Positions 25,246 to 33,405 of a stretch of DNA of 40,069 nt are shown one piece after another. A program made the position numbers and the translations under genes. Within the stretch, counting starts at the first letter, position 1, and each line of letters starts with the position of its first letter. The notes beneath the pieces are model-generated. The model worked only from the letters and a program-made list of their open reading frames with translations. It had not been told where the DNA came from and did no database searches. Source of the DNA: Acidobacteriota bacterium (GTDB lineage Bacteria > Acidobacteriota > Terriglobia > 2-12-FULL-54-10); assembly GCA_016191085.1 (NCBI GenBank), contig JACPPJ010000073.1, positions 1 to 40,069 of the forward strand, written 5' to 3'.

Positions 25246-25764
25246 ATGGCGAACACCTGGACTGTTTATGCGCAAGGCGTCAGCTTTGCCGCCGGCAAGA
25301 ACATGCTGGTGATCCTGAACAGCGGCGCAAGAGTGCTCCGCATTCGCCGGATGGGATTTCTTAACAATCAGACTGTGGCGGTTACGGGCGTTGTGTGCCT
25401 GGGCGAGATCCGGCGTTACTCAGCCGCTGGTTTAACAGGCCAGACCAATGTCCCGGCCATCGCCCACGACTCAACGAACAGCGCCCTTCAAACCGTGACC
25501 ACGGGCACCGGGGGCACGCCTTCGGGTACTTCTGAGTTGCTCCGGCGATATCTGTGGTCGAGCGACGAGCCGGCGGTGTCCGGCGCGACGGTGGATGAAC
25601 TCGAATGCCTAGTACCACTCAACGTGCTGTGGGATGCGGGCTACGGCGACGCCAATGTCCAACCGCTCACGCTGCGGCAGAACGAAATGCTCTGCCTTTT
25701 CAACACCGTCGGCGCAGCGGGGCTTGTAGATGTGTGGATTGAGTTCACGGACGAGGCCACATAG
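25246..25764 (+). CDS. Phage virion-type hypothetical protein
   Basis: 172 residues, beta-rich, no signal. It contains VLNSGARVLRIRRMGFLNNQ and a C-terminal PLTLRQNEMLCLFNTVG then VDVWIEFTDEA. I recognise it only as a companion of tail-fibre clusters, possibly a jelly-roll or receptor-binding subunit. AAGGAGG lies 8 bases before ATG 25246, and the next gene starts 2 bases after the stop. Its second half resembles repeated modules in the following gene in spacing but not clearly in sequence. Confidence 0.5.
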   Translation: MANTWTVYAQGVSFAAGKNMLVILNSGARVLRIRRMGFLNNQTVAVTGVVCLGEIRRYSAAGLTGQTNVPAIAHDSTNSALQTVTTGTGGTPSGTSELLRRYLWSSDEPAVSGATVDELECLVPLNVLWDAGYGDANVQPLTLRQNEMLCLFNTVGAAGLVDVWIEFTDEAT

Positions 25765-25766
25765 TT

Positions 25767-27030
25767 ATGAACGCCCGGCGCTCCTATTATGCCGTCAGCC
25801 ACTTGGACGGTCGGCATCTGTGCGCGCCCGCAGCCGAGAGCATCCTTAATAATGATGGCGCGGCTTGGCTGCCCTTTACGGGATTCAGCACTGGTGGAAC
25901 TGCTGTCCCTTTTACTTACACTCCCCAGCATCGTGCGGTTCTCGCGATCTTTAACGAGCGCGGCTCGGACGCTGTCGTAAGGATCGATGAAATTCGGTTG
26001 CTGCCATTGATGGGCAAAGGCAGCACGCAGGGCACTGGGATAGCACCCCCCACCTTTCGCATTGCGAGGCTGACAGACCTCAGTGGCGGCGAGCTGATTT
26101 TTTTCCGCAAGCTCGACACCGCTAATGCCGATCTGCCGCCTCAGGTGTTTGGCTGCATCAATCCAAGCGGTTCCACTCTAGGAGAGACCATCTTCTGGAA
26201 ACCTGAAGCACCGCTCTGGACCCGCTCCATGATTTTTCCTGTATCCCTGGCGAGCCGAAACTCAGCGGCATCTGCCTGGAGCGGCGCGGCGGCGATCATA
26301 GCGGGCTACGCTGAATCCCGCTGCCAGCGGGTCATCCTTCGGGAAGGGGAAGGCATATCGGTAACGACTCTCGGAGGCGCGTCCGATTGGGCATTGAACC
26401 GCCCCGTAGCGATAACGATTACGTTGCGCACGCAGGCGGGCGAGTGCTATATGGCGTCGCGGTCGCTCTCCTCTGGGGCCGGAGCAGGAAACGAATCCGG
26501 CGCATATCCGTTCTTCGCGCTGTTCAATGGCGTGGGTAGCGGGTTGGTGCTCGAGGTCGTCGGTATCACGGTTCAGGAAATCCGGGACGCTTTAGAGATG
26601 CCGGTTTACACGCTCGAGTTCATTGAGGGTCTGGAAGGCGGGGACGACCTGGTAGCGACTCCTGCAGATTCGGCTTACCCGGCGCTGCCAGCCGGGATCG
26701 TTGTGCGAGGACGCCTTGGTCCGTCCGCTGGGGATTTCCCGCGGCGCGGCCATCGTGAATAACATCCGCCGGTTGCAGCCTCCTGTGGTCGGGGCCGGTC
26801 CCCAGTTCACAGGCTACGGCATCCTGCCGCTTTCCATGCGCACGCCGTCGCTGGCCGCCGTCTATGGCAACTCGTCCGCGCTGGTAGAGCCGTTTCGAAT
26901 CCGCGAAGGCGAAGGTGCGGCGCTGGTCCTGAAGAACGGCTCCGCATGGGGGCTGTTCGAAGCGGGGATCACGTTCAGCCTGGAATCGGCGCGCGAGCTT
27001 TCCCGCTCGGAGACGATCTATGTCAGTTAG
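25767..27030 (+). pseudogene. Phage tail/fibre protein with two similar modules, split by a +1 frameshift
   Basis: The first frame (ATG 25767) gives 331 residues, ending in nonsense after PAGIVVRGRLG (about 26715). The frame shifted by +1 carries on as ISRGAAIVNNIRRLQPPVVG to 27030, so the original protein was about 420 residues. The end modules resemble each other: RVILREGEGISVTTLGGASD...W in the first half and RIREGEGAALVLKNGSAWGL at the end. This suggests internal duplication of a virion domain. The stop overlaps the next start by 11 bases. Whether the shift is decay, a sequence error or programmed cannot be told; no slippery run is visible. Confidence 0.6.
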
Positions 27031-27544
27031 GCGAGCCCAAGCACTGACTGTTTCCTTCGCGGCTATCGATGCAACCCGTAGGCCTTTGCGCCGCTCCGGG
27101 GTTGCGTTCGCTCCTGGTGATATCCAGATATCCAGAGATGGTGCCGACTTCGTGGATATTACGGCACCAGTGAGCGAGATCGGGATGTCCGGTCGCTATC
27201 AATTCGGCCTAACCGCTGCCGAGATGGATGCGAGCTGGGTTCACGTAAAGATCGAAAAGAGCGGCCTGATCGATCCCATTGACATTCAGATCGGCACCGA
27301 TGGAAGCCCAAGCGGAACGGTCCAGGCCGACGCCGGAAACAACGCGACAGTCTTCAAGACGGACTTGGCGTCGAGCGTGGACGACTTCTGGAAGGACTGC
27401 CTGATCGTCTTCACGTCTGGAGCGCTGCAGGGACAGGTGAAAAAGGTGATCACTTACATCGGCGCGACCAAGACAGTCACTGTCGGTTCAGCCTTCACTG
27501 CCACACCCAGCACTGGCGACCGTTTTGTCCTGGTCAATATCTGA
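27020..27544 (+). CDS. Phage tail-associated hypothetical protein
   Basis: 174 residues. The N-terminal Ig-like stretch (ALTVSFAAIDATRRPLRRSG, VAFAPGDIQISRDGADF, then ASWVHVKIEKSGLIDPIDIQ) is followed by a domain with VKKVITYIGATKTVTVGSAF and TGDRFVLVNI, a pattern common in tail-fibre and baseplate accessory proteins. ATG 27020 overlaps the end of the preceding gene and the next ATG follows 3 bases after its stop, so these genes are translated in series. No specific function is recognised. Confidence 0.55.
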   Translation: MSVRRAQALTVSFAAIDATRRPLRRSGVAFAPGDIQISRDGADFVDITAPVSEIGMSGRYQFGLTAAEMDASWVHVKIEKSGLIDPIDIQIGTDGSPSGTVQADAGNNATVFKTDLASSVDDFWKDCLIVFTSGALQGQVKKVITYIGATKTVTVGSAFTATPSTGDRFVLVNI

Positions 27545-27547
27545 CGC

Positions 27548-28249
27548 ATGTCGCGCATCCTGCACGATGCTTTCGAGGCCCCACTTGGCGGAACAACTCA
27601 CACCTTAGATGGAACCTCGGCAGGAACAGCCGCTGCCACGGGCCTGCTTGCGCTGCTCCTCCGGCTAACTGGGCTAGCGGTCGGGCAATCGTTCATTAGC
27701 GCTTCTACTACGCTTTTGAGCAGCCTGCAGGGACTGACGCTGGGCGTCGGCTCTGCCATTGCAGCGGTCGCAATAGATCGTCTGTTGTCCGGTGTGGCCG
27801 TGGCTGCCTCAAGCGCTTCTGGTGTCTTGATCGCGTTCCGTCGCTTGGCGGCGATAACTGTTGCAGGAGCGACGGCGACTGCTTCCCTGGCGCTCCAGCG
27901 GGTCCTGACGGGCATCGCGACGGGCGGCGCTGTCGCTTCGGCCCTCTTGCGCGGCGTAAGCACGCTCGCCGGCGCCTCGGTCGGAGCCGCCTCAGCTTTT
28001 GCCATTCCTGTTTTGCAGCGCGCATTCGCTGGTGTAGCTGCAGGCGTATCGAGCGCGTTTGCATGGATTACCACGCTCGGCGCTACCCCGCTCACACGAA
28101 CGTTCCGCGTGATGGCCGAACGTCGAATCGTTGCGCCTACGTTCGAGGATCGTTGCTACAAAGTTCCCGCTGAGAAGCGGACTCGGAACTTGCCCGCGTA
28201 GATCCGTAATTTTGGAGTGCCCGGCGAGAAACGGAGCGTGGAGTCATGA
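27548..28249 (+). pseudogene. Ala/Leu/Gly-rich phage repeat protein with nonapeptide tail, interrupted by an amber codon
   Basis: The frame runs 217 residues to TAG 28199-28201, then continues in the same frame to TGA 28249. Residues about 20-175 are six or so diverged repeats of 22-26 residues rich in Ala, Gly, Leu and Ser (for example LQGLTLGVGSAIAAVA, LTGIATGGAVASALL). From residue 188 come exact 9-residue units: VMAERRIVA, PTFEDRCYK, VPAEKRTRN, LPA(stop)IRNFG, VPGEKRSVE. Unit position 4 is Glu in all intact copies, and the stop sits at that place, so TAG replaced a GAG codon. The original stop overlaps the next ATG as ATGA, supporting the longer gene. Confidence 0.75.
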
Positions 28250-28515
28250 GCCAGCAGTTCACCAAGGACCCCGATGCGACGCTCGACTACTCGATTGAGT
28301 GGTCGAAGTGGCTGGCGGGTGACACGATCCAGACGAGCCAGTGGACAGTCCCAAATGGCTTGACCCAAGCCAGCTCGAGCAATACCACCACCAAAGCCAC
28401 TGTGTGGCTTTCGGGCGGCACACCGGGGCAGCTCTACACCGTAACAAACCGAATCACTACCGTTGGCGGCCGAACCGACGAGCGTTCCATCACCATTCGC
28501 GTCGAGGAACGCTGA
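28246..28515 (+). CDS. Phage fibre-tail adaptor-like protein
   Basis: 89 residues. It shows the LDYSIEWSKWLAGDTIQTSQ start, WTVPNGL, KATVWLSGGTPGQLYTVTNR and GGRTDERSITIRV pattern of small Ig-like phage proteins annotated as fibre-tail adaptors. The ATG overlaps the earlier gene (ATGA) at its ancestral stop and its own TGA overlaps the next ATG (TGATG), showing a tightly coupled ancestral operon. The gene itself is intact. Confidence 0.7.
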   Translation: MSQQFTKDPDATLDYSIEWSKWLAGDTIQTSQWTVPNGLTQASSSNTTTKATVWLSGGTPGQLYTVTNRITTVGGRTDERSITIRVEER

Positions 28516-28556
28516 TGCTGTCGCTGAAGCCCGGAGTGCGCATTAACTCATGCCTG
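28515..28556 (+). pseudogene. First codons of a lost phage gene, possibly a lysis peptidase
   Basis: ATG 28515 overlaps the preceding stop (TGATG) and encodes MLSLKPGVRINS, after which the likeness ends and the frame runs into the end of the inverted GNAT gene. The opening L.LKPGVRI resembles N-termini of phage-coded peptidoglycan peptidases (M15-like), but twelve residues are too few to be sure. The rest was lost when the GNAT segment arrived. Confidence 0.35.
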
Positions 28557-28564
28557 AGGAGATC

Positions 28565-29065
28565 TCACGCAGTTACCCAGAACGCTGGGTGGTGCGAAAC
28601 GCAGCCGTGAGGGATCTGCTCGGTCATCGGCAGGCACATGAGATTCTCGGGGGGCACGCTTTCCATAACCAACGCCGAGTTGTGAGTGAATCCAAAACGA
28701 GAGTAATAGGCTGGATCACCCACCAGGACACATCCCTCAGCGCCCAAGCGACGAATGGCTTTGAGACCTTCGCGGATTAGTTCTTGGCCGATTCCGTGTC
28801 GTTGATGGTCTGGGAGGACTCCAACCGGTCCCAGTATGAACCACTGGCAATCGCACCCGTTGATCTTCATCGGCGAGAAGGCGATGTGCCCCACAACCTT
28901 GCCGTCCATCTCGGCAACGAGTGAGACGGCCAGGGCGTGATCCGCCCTCAAAGCATTCACGATCAGGTGTTCCGTCTGCCTGCTGTAAGGATGATTCGCG
29001 AATGCTGCAATGTGGATGTTCTCAATGGCGCTGAAGTCGCCGGACGTTTCAGGACGGATGGTCAT
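28565..29065 (-). CDS. GNAT-family N-acetyltransferase
   Basis: 166 residues. Acetyl-CoA-dependent acetyltransferase of the YhbS-like type. N-terminal MTIRPETSGDFSAIENIHIA; motif A LGPVGVLPDHQRHGIGQELI with the pyrophosphate-binding loop; then GCVLVGDPAYYSRFGF, typical of this subgroup. The substrate is not predictable. ATG 29065 is chosen because similarity begins there; the longer frame upstream is Cys/Arg-rich and not protein-like. No good ribosome site is seen. It is inverted within the phage operon, between a truncated gene start and the DUF2163-like gene. Confidence 0.8.
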   Translation of the reverse strand: MTIRPETSGDFSAIENIHIAAFANHPYSRQTEHLIVNALRADHALAVSLVAEMDGKVVGHIAFSPMKINGCDCQWFILGPVGVLPDHQRHGIGQELIREGLKAIRRLGAEGCVLVGDPAYYSRFGFTHNSALVMESVPPENLMCLPMTEQIPHGCVSHHPAFWVTA

Positions 29066-29164
29066 GTGATCGCGAGAGCCGAATTTCAGGGCTCTTGCTG
29101 CCAATAGTAGCATGCGCAGTCCGCAACAGCACCACCTCTCCGCCATGAGTTGATATCTACAGTC

Positions 29165-30430
29165 ATGCCTGACTACATCGGCAACATCGCGGTTCCCGAC
29201 ATCACGCCGAGCGGCACGTTCCCGATCGTCCCCGACTACCCACATGGCCGGGCGCACCGACCTGAGGTGATCGTCCACCAGTTTGGCAGCGCAAACGCCA
29301 AGATCGAGCAACGTTTCCTGCTAGGTAACGGTGCGAAACGGTTCACTGTTCGAAAGTCACACCTTCGGGAAACAGACCGCGTTGCGCTGCGTGACTTCTG
29401 GGAAAGTCACTACGGCCCCTATGGAGCATTCGCCTATAACGCCCCGAACGATGACGGCAACGGAACCACGCCTTTCACCTGTCGCTTTGCCAACGAGCCG
29501 CTGTCCTGGGAAATGGTTTCGGATCTCGCCTGCTCTCTCGGCGTGGCTTTGATCGAGGTTCCCACCACTGCGCCCACCTATACACTGAACCAGACCGTGA
29601 TTCGGTTCCCCTCGACCGCCCTTGCAAGCGCCCTTCTGTCCCAGGTTCAGCAGGTCATACCTCTTGTTAAGATTCAGCCCAAAGAAACTGGCTACCAAGC
29701 GATCTATATCTCGGACCGCCGATGCACGGTTGGTAGTCAGCTGTATCAAGCACGGCTACTCGATTTCGACGGAATCTCGCAATCCATCGGCAATGAGGCA
29801 GACGAAGCGCGGTTCACATTCGGCAACGCCGATCGCGTCATGCGGTATCTCGCGAACGATGTGGACCTATTCCGCGCTGCAATCGAATTCAGCCTTTTTC
29901 ATGTGGGCACGGGAATCAAACTCGATTTGTGGAAAGGCGAGATCGTTGATTGGTCGCTGTCAGAGTCCAGCCCCGAGTTTCAGGTAACCGCCGCAGACGG
30001 TCTTTACGAACTCAACCTGCCATACCCCACCCGCCGTATTTCGCGCCAGTGCTGGAAGGACTTCAATAGCGGGTTAGGTTGCCCGTTCGCAACCCAGAGC
30101 ACGGGTATGGACTACAGCCATTTCCCCTCGGCCGATCCTTCGACATGCGACAAGTCCTATGATGCAGCGAACGGGTGCCTCGCTCACGGCATGAAGAGAT
30201 ACTTCGGCGGCGTCCTCGCGGAACCGCAGGGCGTGCGCGTTAAGGACAACTCGACCGGAACATGGGGTTTCGGCCGCTCCTCCATCACCAGCGTGTCGCT
30301 GGTATCCGAATCCCTCTACGACGAGATCGTTCCGGAAATCTACACCGACAGCGCCATGCCGGTGAACTGCAAGATCGCTGCGGGCAGGGACGAAAATCGC
30401 CCTCCTGGAGCAGCACGACGATCTCGATAA
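29165..30430 (+). CDS. Phage tail protein, DUF2460-like plus DUF2163-like, with disrupted 3' end
   Basis: 421 residues as read. Residues about 30-135 form a DUF2460-like domain (FGSANAKIEQRFLLGNGAKR, LRDFWESHYGPYGAFAYNAP). Residues about 140-400 resemble DUF2163/BR0599-type tail hub proteins (YQARLLDFDGISQSIGNEAD, LWKGEIVDWSLSES, CWKDFNSGLGCPFATQ and the Cys-rich CDKSYDAANGCLAHGMKRYF). The family-like sequence ends at PVNCKIAAGRDE (30394), after which the frame reads NRPPGAARRSR. Coding sequence resumes in another frame, so the 3' end is broken. ATG 29165 has no clear ribosome site; its 5' flank may be altered by the GNAT insertion. Confidence 0.6.
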   Translation: MPDYIGNIAVPDITPSGTFPIVPDYPHGRAHRPEVIVHQFGSANAKIEQRFLLGNGAKRFTVRKSHLRETDRVALRDFWESHYGPYGAFAYNAPNDDGNGTTPFTCRFANEPLSWEMVSDLACSLGVALIEVPTTAPTYTLNQTVIRFPSTALASALLSQVQQVIPLVKIQPKETGYQAIYISDRRCTVGSQLYQARLLDFDGISQSIGNEADEARFTFGNADRVMRYLANDVDLFRAAIEFSLFHVGTGIKLDLWKGEIVDWSLSESSPEFQVTAADGLYELNLPYPTRRISRQCWKDFNSGLGCPFATQSTGMDYSHFPSADPSTCDKSYDAANGCLAHGMKRYFGGVLAEPQGVRVKDNSTGTWGFGRSSITSVSLVSESLYDEIVPEIYTDSAMPVNCKIAAGRDENRPPGAARRSR

Positions 30431-31003
30431 CTTCTTTACTTACGATCCGGTCTACTGGTCCTCGTTCGCAGTTGAAGGCGCGTTGAATAACGGAGCGCAT
30501 TACACGCTTCACACCGGAAGCTATGTGGAATTTGAGCTGACGCTGAACGTCGGCGATCCAAATTCGATCTCGCCAAATCCTTCATCAAAGCGGGCCAAGC
30601 CTTTTTGAATATTAACAACACGCAAGTCGGCCCGGTCGCGTTCAGTAAACGTTATCCCTATTACTACACGGTCTATGCGGGTATGGGGTGCCTTGCACTT
30701 TCAGGCGTGAAGAATCCGTTCACGGAACAATTGAAATTCAGCAAGTCGAGAGTAATTACGTATTGAAATTCACCGTCTGGCAAACCATCACGGTCATACT
30801 CGAGAAAAATGGCGAGGATTCAGCTCTGGGCTGCGCGATCACCAACGCAGCCGGAACCGGAGCGTTTGCCCGCGACACCACGCATTGATCCCTACGCGAA
30901 GGGCGACAACTTCTCATTCAGCTTTAAAACCAGCTCAGGATCGAACAATTCCTGGCGGGATGGACATTTGCTTATGAGTAAGCAGTCTGAAGCATTGTGT
31001 TAA
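30384..31003 (+). pseudogene. Decayed coding region in three frames, probably tail-fibre-like
   Basis: Protein-like sequence moves between frames: LLEQHDDLDNFFTYDPVYWS from about 30384, AKSFIKAGQAFLNINNTQVG from about 30570, GTIEIQQVESNYVLKFTVWQ from about 30720, and IDPYAKGDNFSFSFKTSSGS from about 30885 to TAA near 31003. At least three frame changes separate these. Aromatic and Ser/Asn-rich composition suits a beta-structured fibre or carbohydrate-binding domain, but I recognise no family. It is the last recognisable phage-like DNA on the right; 31004-31133 shows nothing. Confidence 0.45.
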
Positions 31004-31133
31004 TGACTATCCGACCCGCTCATCCTAAACTTATTAGGTCAGGAAGATCAAATGTCGCGATCCGGCTGGGCCTCGCACTGCTCAGCGCGGCTTTGAAACT
31101 GTCCGAAACTGTCACGTGGCTGGATACAGAATC

Positions 31134-31919
31134 TCACGGAAGAAGAACCGTGCGATTGATCCACACGATATTGTCCCAGCTCAACTGTTTCTCTTTGCCA
31201 TCGAACAATTTGGCATAGCTCCCGCCGGATGCTTTGAACGAGAATTCTTTTACCCGATCAGTAGGATTGGTCGTGACGTTTCGCAGCACATCGAGGACCT
31301 GCTCCTGCCGGGATATCTGATAAAAGCTTGGATTTTTCGCGGAGTAAAACTTTACATCGGTGGGCGCGGCTTTGTTTCCCACACCTCGCTCGAACTTGAT
31401 GTGTAGTTCGAGATGTTCCCCGCTCACGGCTGCAAACACCCAGTCCTGGGATTCCACGATAGGACCTGTGCCGGTGGACGTCGAACGCTGCATTGAATGG
31501 ATTGTGGCCAGCAGATAGCATCCAAAAGGTCCTGGTGCATCCGCCGTGTCTTCCGTCAGCCCACCAATGACAAGCTGCACAGCGTTTCCACTCGAATCCT
31601 TGACGGGAGCAACAAGGTATACGAGGCGGTTTGATCCCTTGCCGACTGGCTTGCCATCGGGAGCGTTGATGGTTCGTCGGTCGATGAAGACGACACGTAG
31701 GTTCGCGTCCTTTGCATTGCCTTGAGTCGCCACATTCGGTGTCCAGCCCTCCGGCAAAAACGGTGCGAGTGCTGCATCCGCGATATGGAGGTCCAGTTGA
31801 AAGCGAGTTTCGGCGCTGTATTCCACTGCGGTTTCGGCATGCGCATAACGTAATAGGCCGGTCCAAAGGACTGTGGCTAGCAGAACGCGAAGTATTCCGC
31901 GTGCACTTATTTCTGGCAT
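31134..31919 (-). CDS. Secreted hypothetical protein
   Basis: 261 residues. Signal peptide (RGILRVLLATVLWTGLLRYA, cleavage probably at AHA-ET). The mature part has LDLHIADAALAPFLPEGWTP, a segment of the style seen in acetoacetate-decarboxylase/DUF2071-like folds, then RVVFIDRRTINAPDGKPVGK and a C-terminal beta region (KEFSFKASGGSYAKLFDG). ATG 31919 is chosen because GGGGG lies just before it. It is the last gene of the minus-strand redox cluster, 41 bases beyond the CcdA-like gene. I do not assign a function; the fold suggestion is weak. Confidence 0.6.
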   Translation of the reverse strand: MPEISARGILRVLLATVLWTGLLRYAHAETAVEYSAETRFQLDLHIADAALAPFLPEGWTPNVATQGNAKDANLRVVFIDRRTINAPDGKPVGKGSNRLVYLVAPVKDSSGNAVQLVIGGLTEDTADAPGPFGCYLLATIHSMQRSTSTGTGPIVESQDWVFAAVSGEHLELHIKFERGVGNKAAPTDVKFYSAKNPSFYQISRQEQVLDVLRNVTTNPTDRVKEFSFKASGGSYAKLFDGKEKQLSWDNIVWINRTVLLP

Positions 31920-31960
31920 TTTGCCCCCGTATTTCAATGAAGAGAACAACTCGGAATATG

Positions 31961-33358
31961 CTAGAGCCCGAGGTACAGACGGTACAACAAATTGCTTGGA
32001 ATGTGAAAATTATCGGTAATCAGAATCACACCGAAAAATATCAGGACCACGCTGGAAACTAAGCCCACCCCTGACGCTATCTTATGCAGTGATCTGAGAA
32101 GCGGCAAAGCACGGGACAGAAAGAAAGCGGAGAGTAAATAAGGGATCGCGATCGCTAAGCAAAAGACAAACAATGCAAACGCACCCAGCCATGCCGACCC
32201 AACCGTGCCGACGTACATCATCAATGAGATGAACAGCGCACCTCCAAAGCAGGTGGAACAGCCCACGGCGAATGCAGCTCCCAGAAACATCACTCTGAGC
32301 GTATCCAGCCATTTGGATCGTGTTCCCGGAAGCTCAGAATGAGGAAGTCGGCAAACTCCCGGCGTCCCCGATGTGGCTGCTACCCAGATTCCGAGAAGGA
32401 GAATGCCAAGACCGGCGGCGATACCCAGGGGGCGATTCCAGTAGTCCATGATTCCGGATGTTTGAAGCTTTTGGCCAGCGAGTCCTGCCAGAGAACCGGT
32501 TGCAGTAAACACCATGGTAAATCCTGCTATAAAAGCAATCGCCGTTCGGATCACTCGCGCTCGCGCTCCGAGAGTACCCAGTGTGCTCTGCTGCATGCTG
32601 ATGCCCGCCAGGGCGAACGTGTAATAAAGCGTGAGTTGTAGCAAGCAAGGTGAAAGCACTGCTACCAGACCAGCCAACAGCGCAAAAAGCATCGCGACCG
32701 AAAGATCGCTTCCTTGGCTCAAATCTTTGGGGTAAACAATTGGCAAATCCCAGCGCATCACCTGCTCGCCGCGATCCATCAGGTGATCGCCATGTTGCAT
32801 CACATGCCGCATCATCGGTGCGGATGAATCGCTTGCAACCAGTTCAAAGAAGGACGCCTTCGGGTTGATGACCGCATTGCTCTCGTCGTCCGTGGCGGAA
32901 AAACGAAAGACCGTTGCGCGATGGTGATAGGAATCCCTTAGCACGGTACTATCCACAGGGGAGAACTCTCGGCCGTCTTCCAAGCGCAATATAGCCTTAG
33001 GAGGCGTCTCGGGAAGATCGCCCATATGGATATCTTCGAAGACATAAAAGACGGCAAATTTGTCCGGTTGATATTTGGAGGCTTCTTGGGATTGTTCCGT
33101 CATGGCGTAGTATTCGGGCGTAGCATAGATCGCTGAGATGCTGGCGGAGTCATGGTTGTGATAGCCATTTCCCTGGGCCTGCTTCATTACGGCGCGCATG
33201 ATTTTCGACGTGAGCCCGGTCTTGAACGTCAGGATGTCAATCCGCTTTGCGGGTCCCCATTTAGAAACGAGGAAAAGCCATGACCAAGCGGCCACAACAC
33301 CGATCAGGGCCAAAGCCGCTGCCCTAAGCCAGCGCAACTCGCTAATGTGTTTCGCCAT
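31961..33358 (-). CDS. CcdA/DsbD-like thiol:disulfide transport protein with His/Met-rich periplasmic domain
   Basis: 465 residues. One N-terminal membrane helix, a periplasmic domain of about 200 residues, then six or more helices of the CcdA/DsbD-beta family. The membrane cysteines are in VAVLSPCLLQLTLYY and GCSTCFGGALF, the pair that carries reducing power across the membrane in this family (CcdA/DsbD: knowledge of the family). The extra domain is rich in His and Met (GYHNHD, DIHMGD, MMRHVMQHGDHLM), suggesting metal, perhaps copper, binding. ATG 33358 follows GAGTGAGG. It could reduce the DsbD-alpha-like domain of the selenoprotein candidate upstream; this is inference. Confidence 0.72.
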   Translation of the reverse strand: MAKHISELRWLRAAALALIGVVAAWSWLFLVSKWGPAKRIDILTFKTGLTSKIMRAVMKQAQGNGYHNHDSASISAIYATPEYYAMTEQSQEASKYQPDKFAVFYVFEDIHMGDLPETPPKAILRLEDGREFSPVDSTVLRDSYHHRATVFRFSATDDESNAVINPKASFFELVASDSSAPMMRHVMQHGDHLMDRGEQVMRWDLPIVYPKDLSQGSDLSVAMLFALLAGLVAVLSPCLLQLTLYYTFALAGISMQQSTLGTLGARARVIRTAIAFIAGFTMVFTATGSLAGLAGQKLQTSGIMDYWNRPLGIAAGLGILLLGIWVAATSGTPGVCRLPHSELPGTRSKWLDTLRVMFLGAAFAVGCSTCFGGALFISLMMYVGTVGSAWLGAFALFVFCLAIAIPYLLSAFFLSRALPLLRSLHKIASGVGLVSSVVLIFFGVILITDNFHIPSNLLYRLYLGL

Positions 33359-33384
33359 TGGCCTCACTCAAGTGTTTCTCGTAC

Positions 33385-33405
33385 CTTGTCACTTGTCACT
33401 GTCAT
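33385..33405. repeat. Heptanucleotide repeat CTTGTCA
   Basis: CTTGTCA, CTTGTCA, CTGTCAT in direct phase (33385-33405), overlapping the stop codon of the propeller/cupredoxin gene, as the array at 9586 overlaps the coxL stop. Confidence 0.5.

Larger units (their letters stand above)
22059..31003 (+). mobile_element. Decayed siphophage-like prophage remnant
   Basis: A plus-strand run of phage structural genes in head-to-tail order: scaffold, decoration protein, capsid (front only), tape measure (back only), distal tail, several virion proteins, fibre-tail adaptor and a DUF2163-like tail protein. Terminase, portal, protease, integrase, repressor and complete lysis genes are absent. Several genes are frameshifted or truncated, and two host-type genes lie inside on the other strand. 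No attachment-site repeats were recognised at the edges. The module is defective for particle production. Confidence 0.85.

Noticed and set aside
26700..26760. Programmed +1 frameshift as in tail assembly chaperones
   Set aside because: Wrong gene type and position for that mechanism, and no slippery site seen; decay or error is simpler.
31004..31133. Right attachment site of the prophage
   Set aside because: No direct repeat matching the left edge near 22035-22058 could be found by eye, and no tRNA gene lies at either end.
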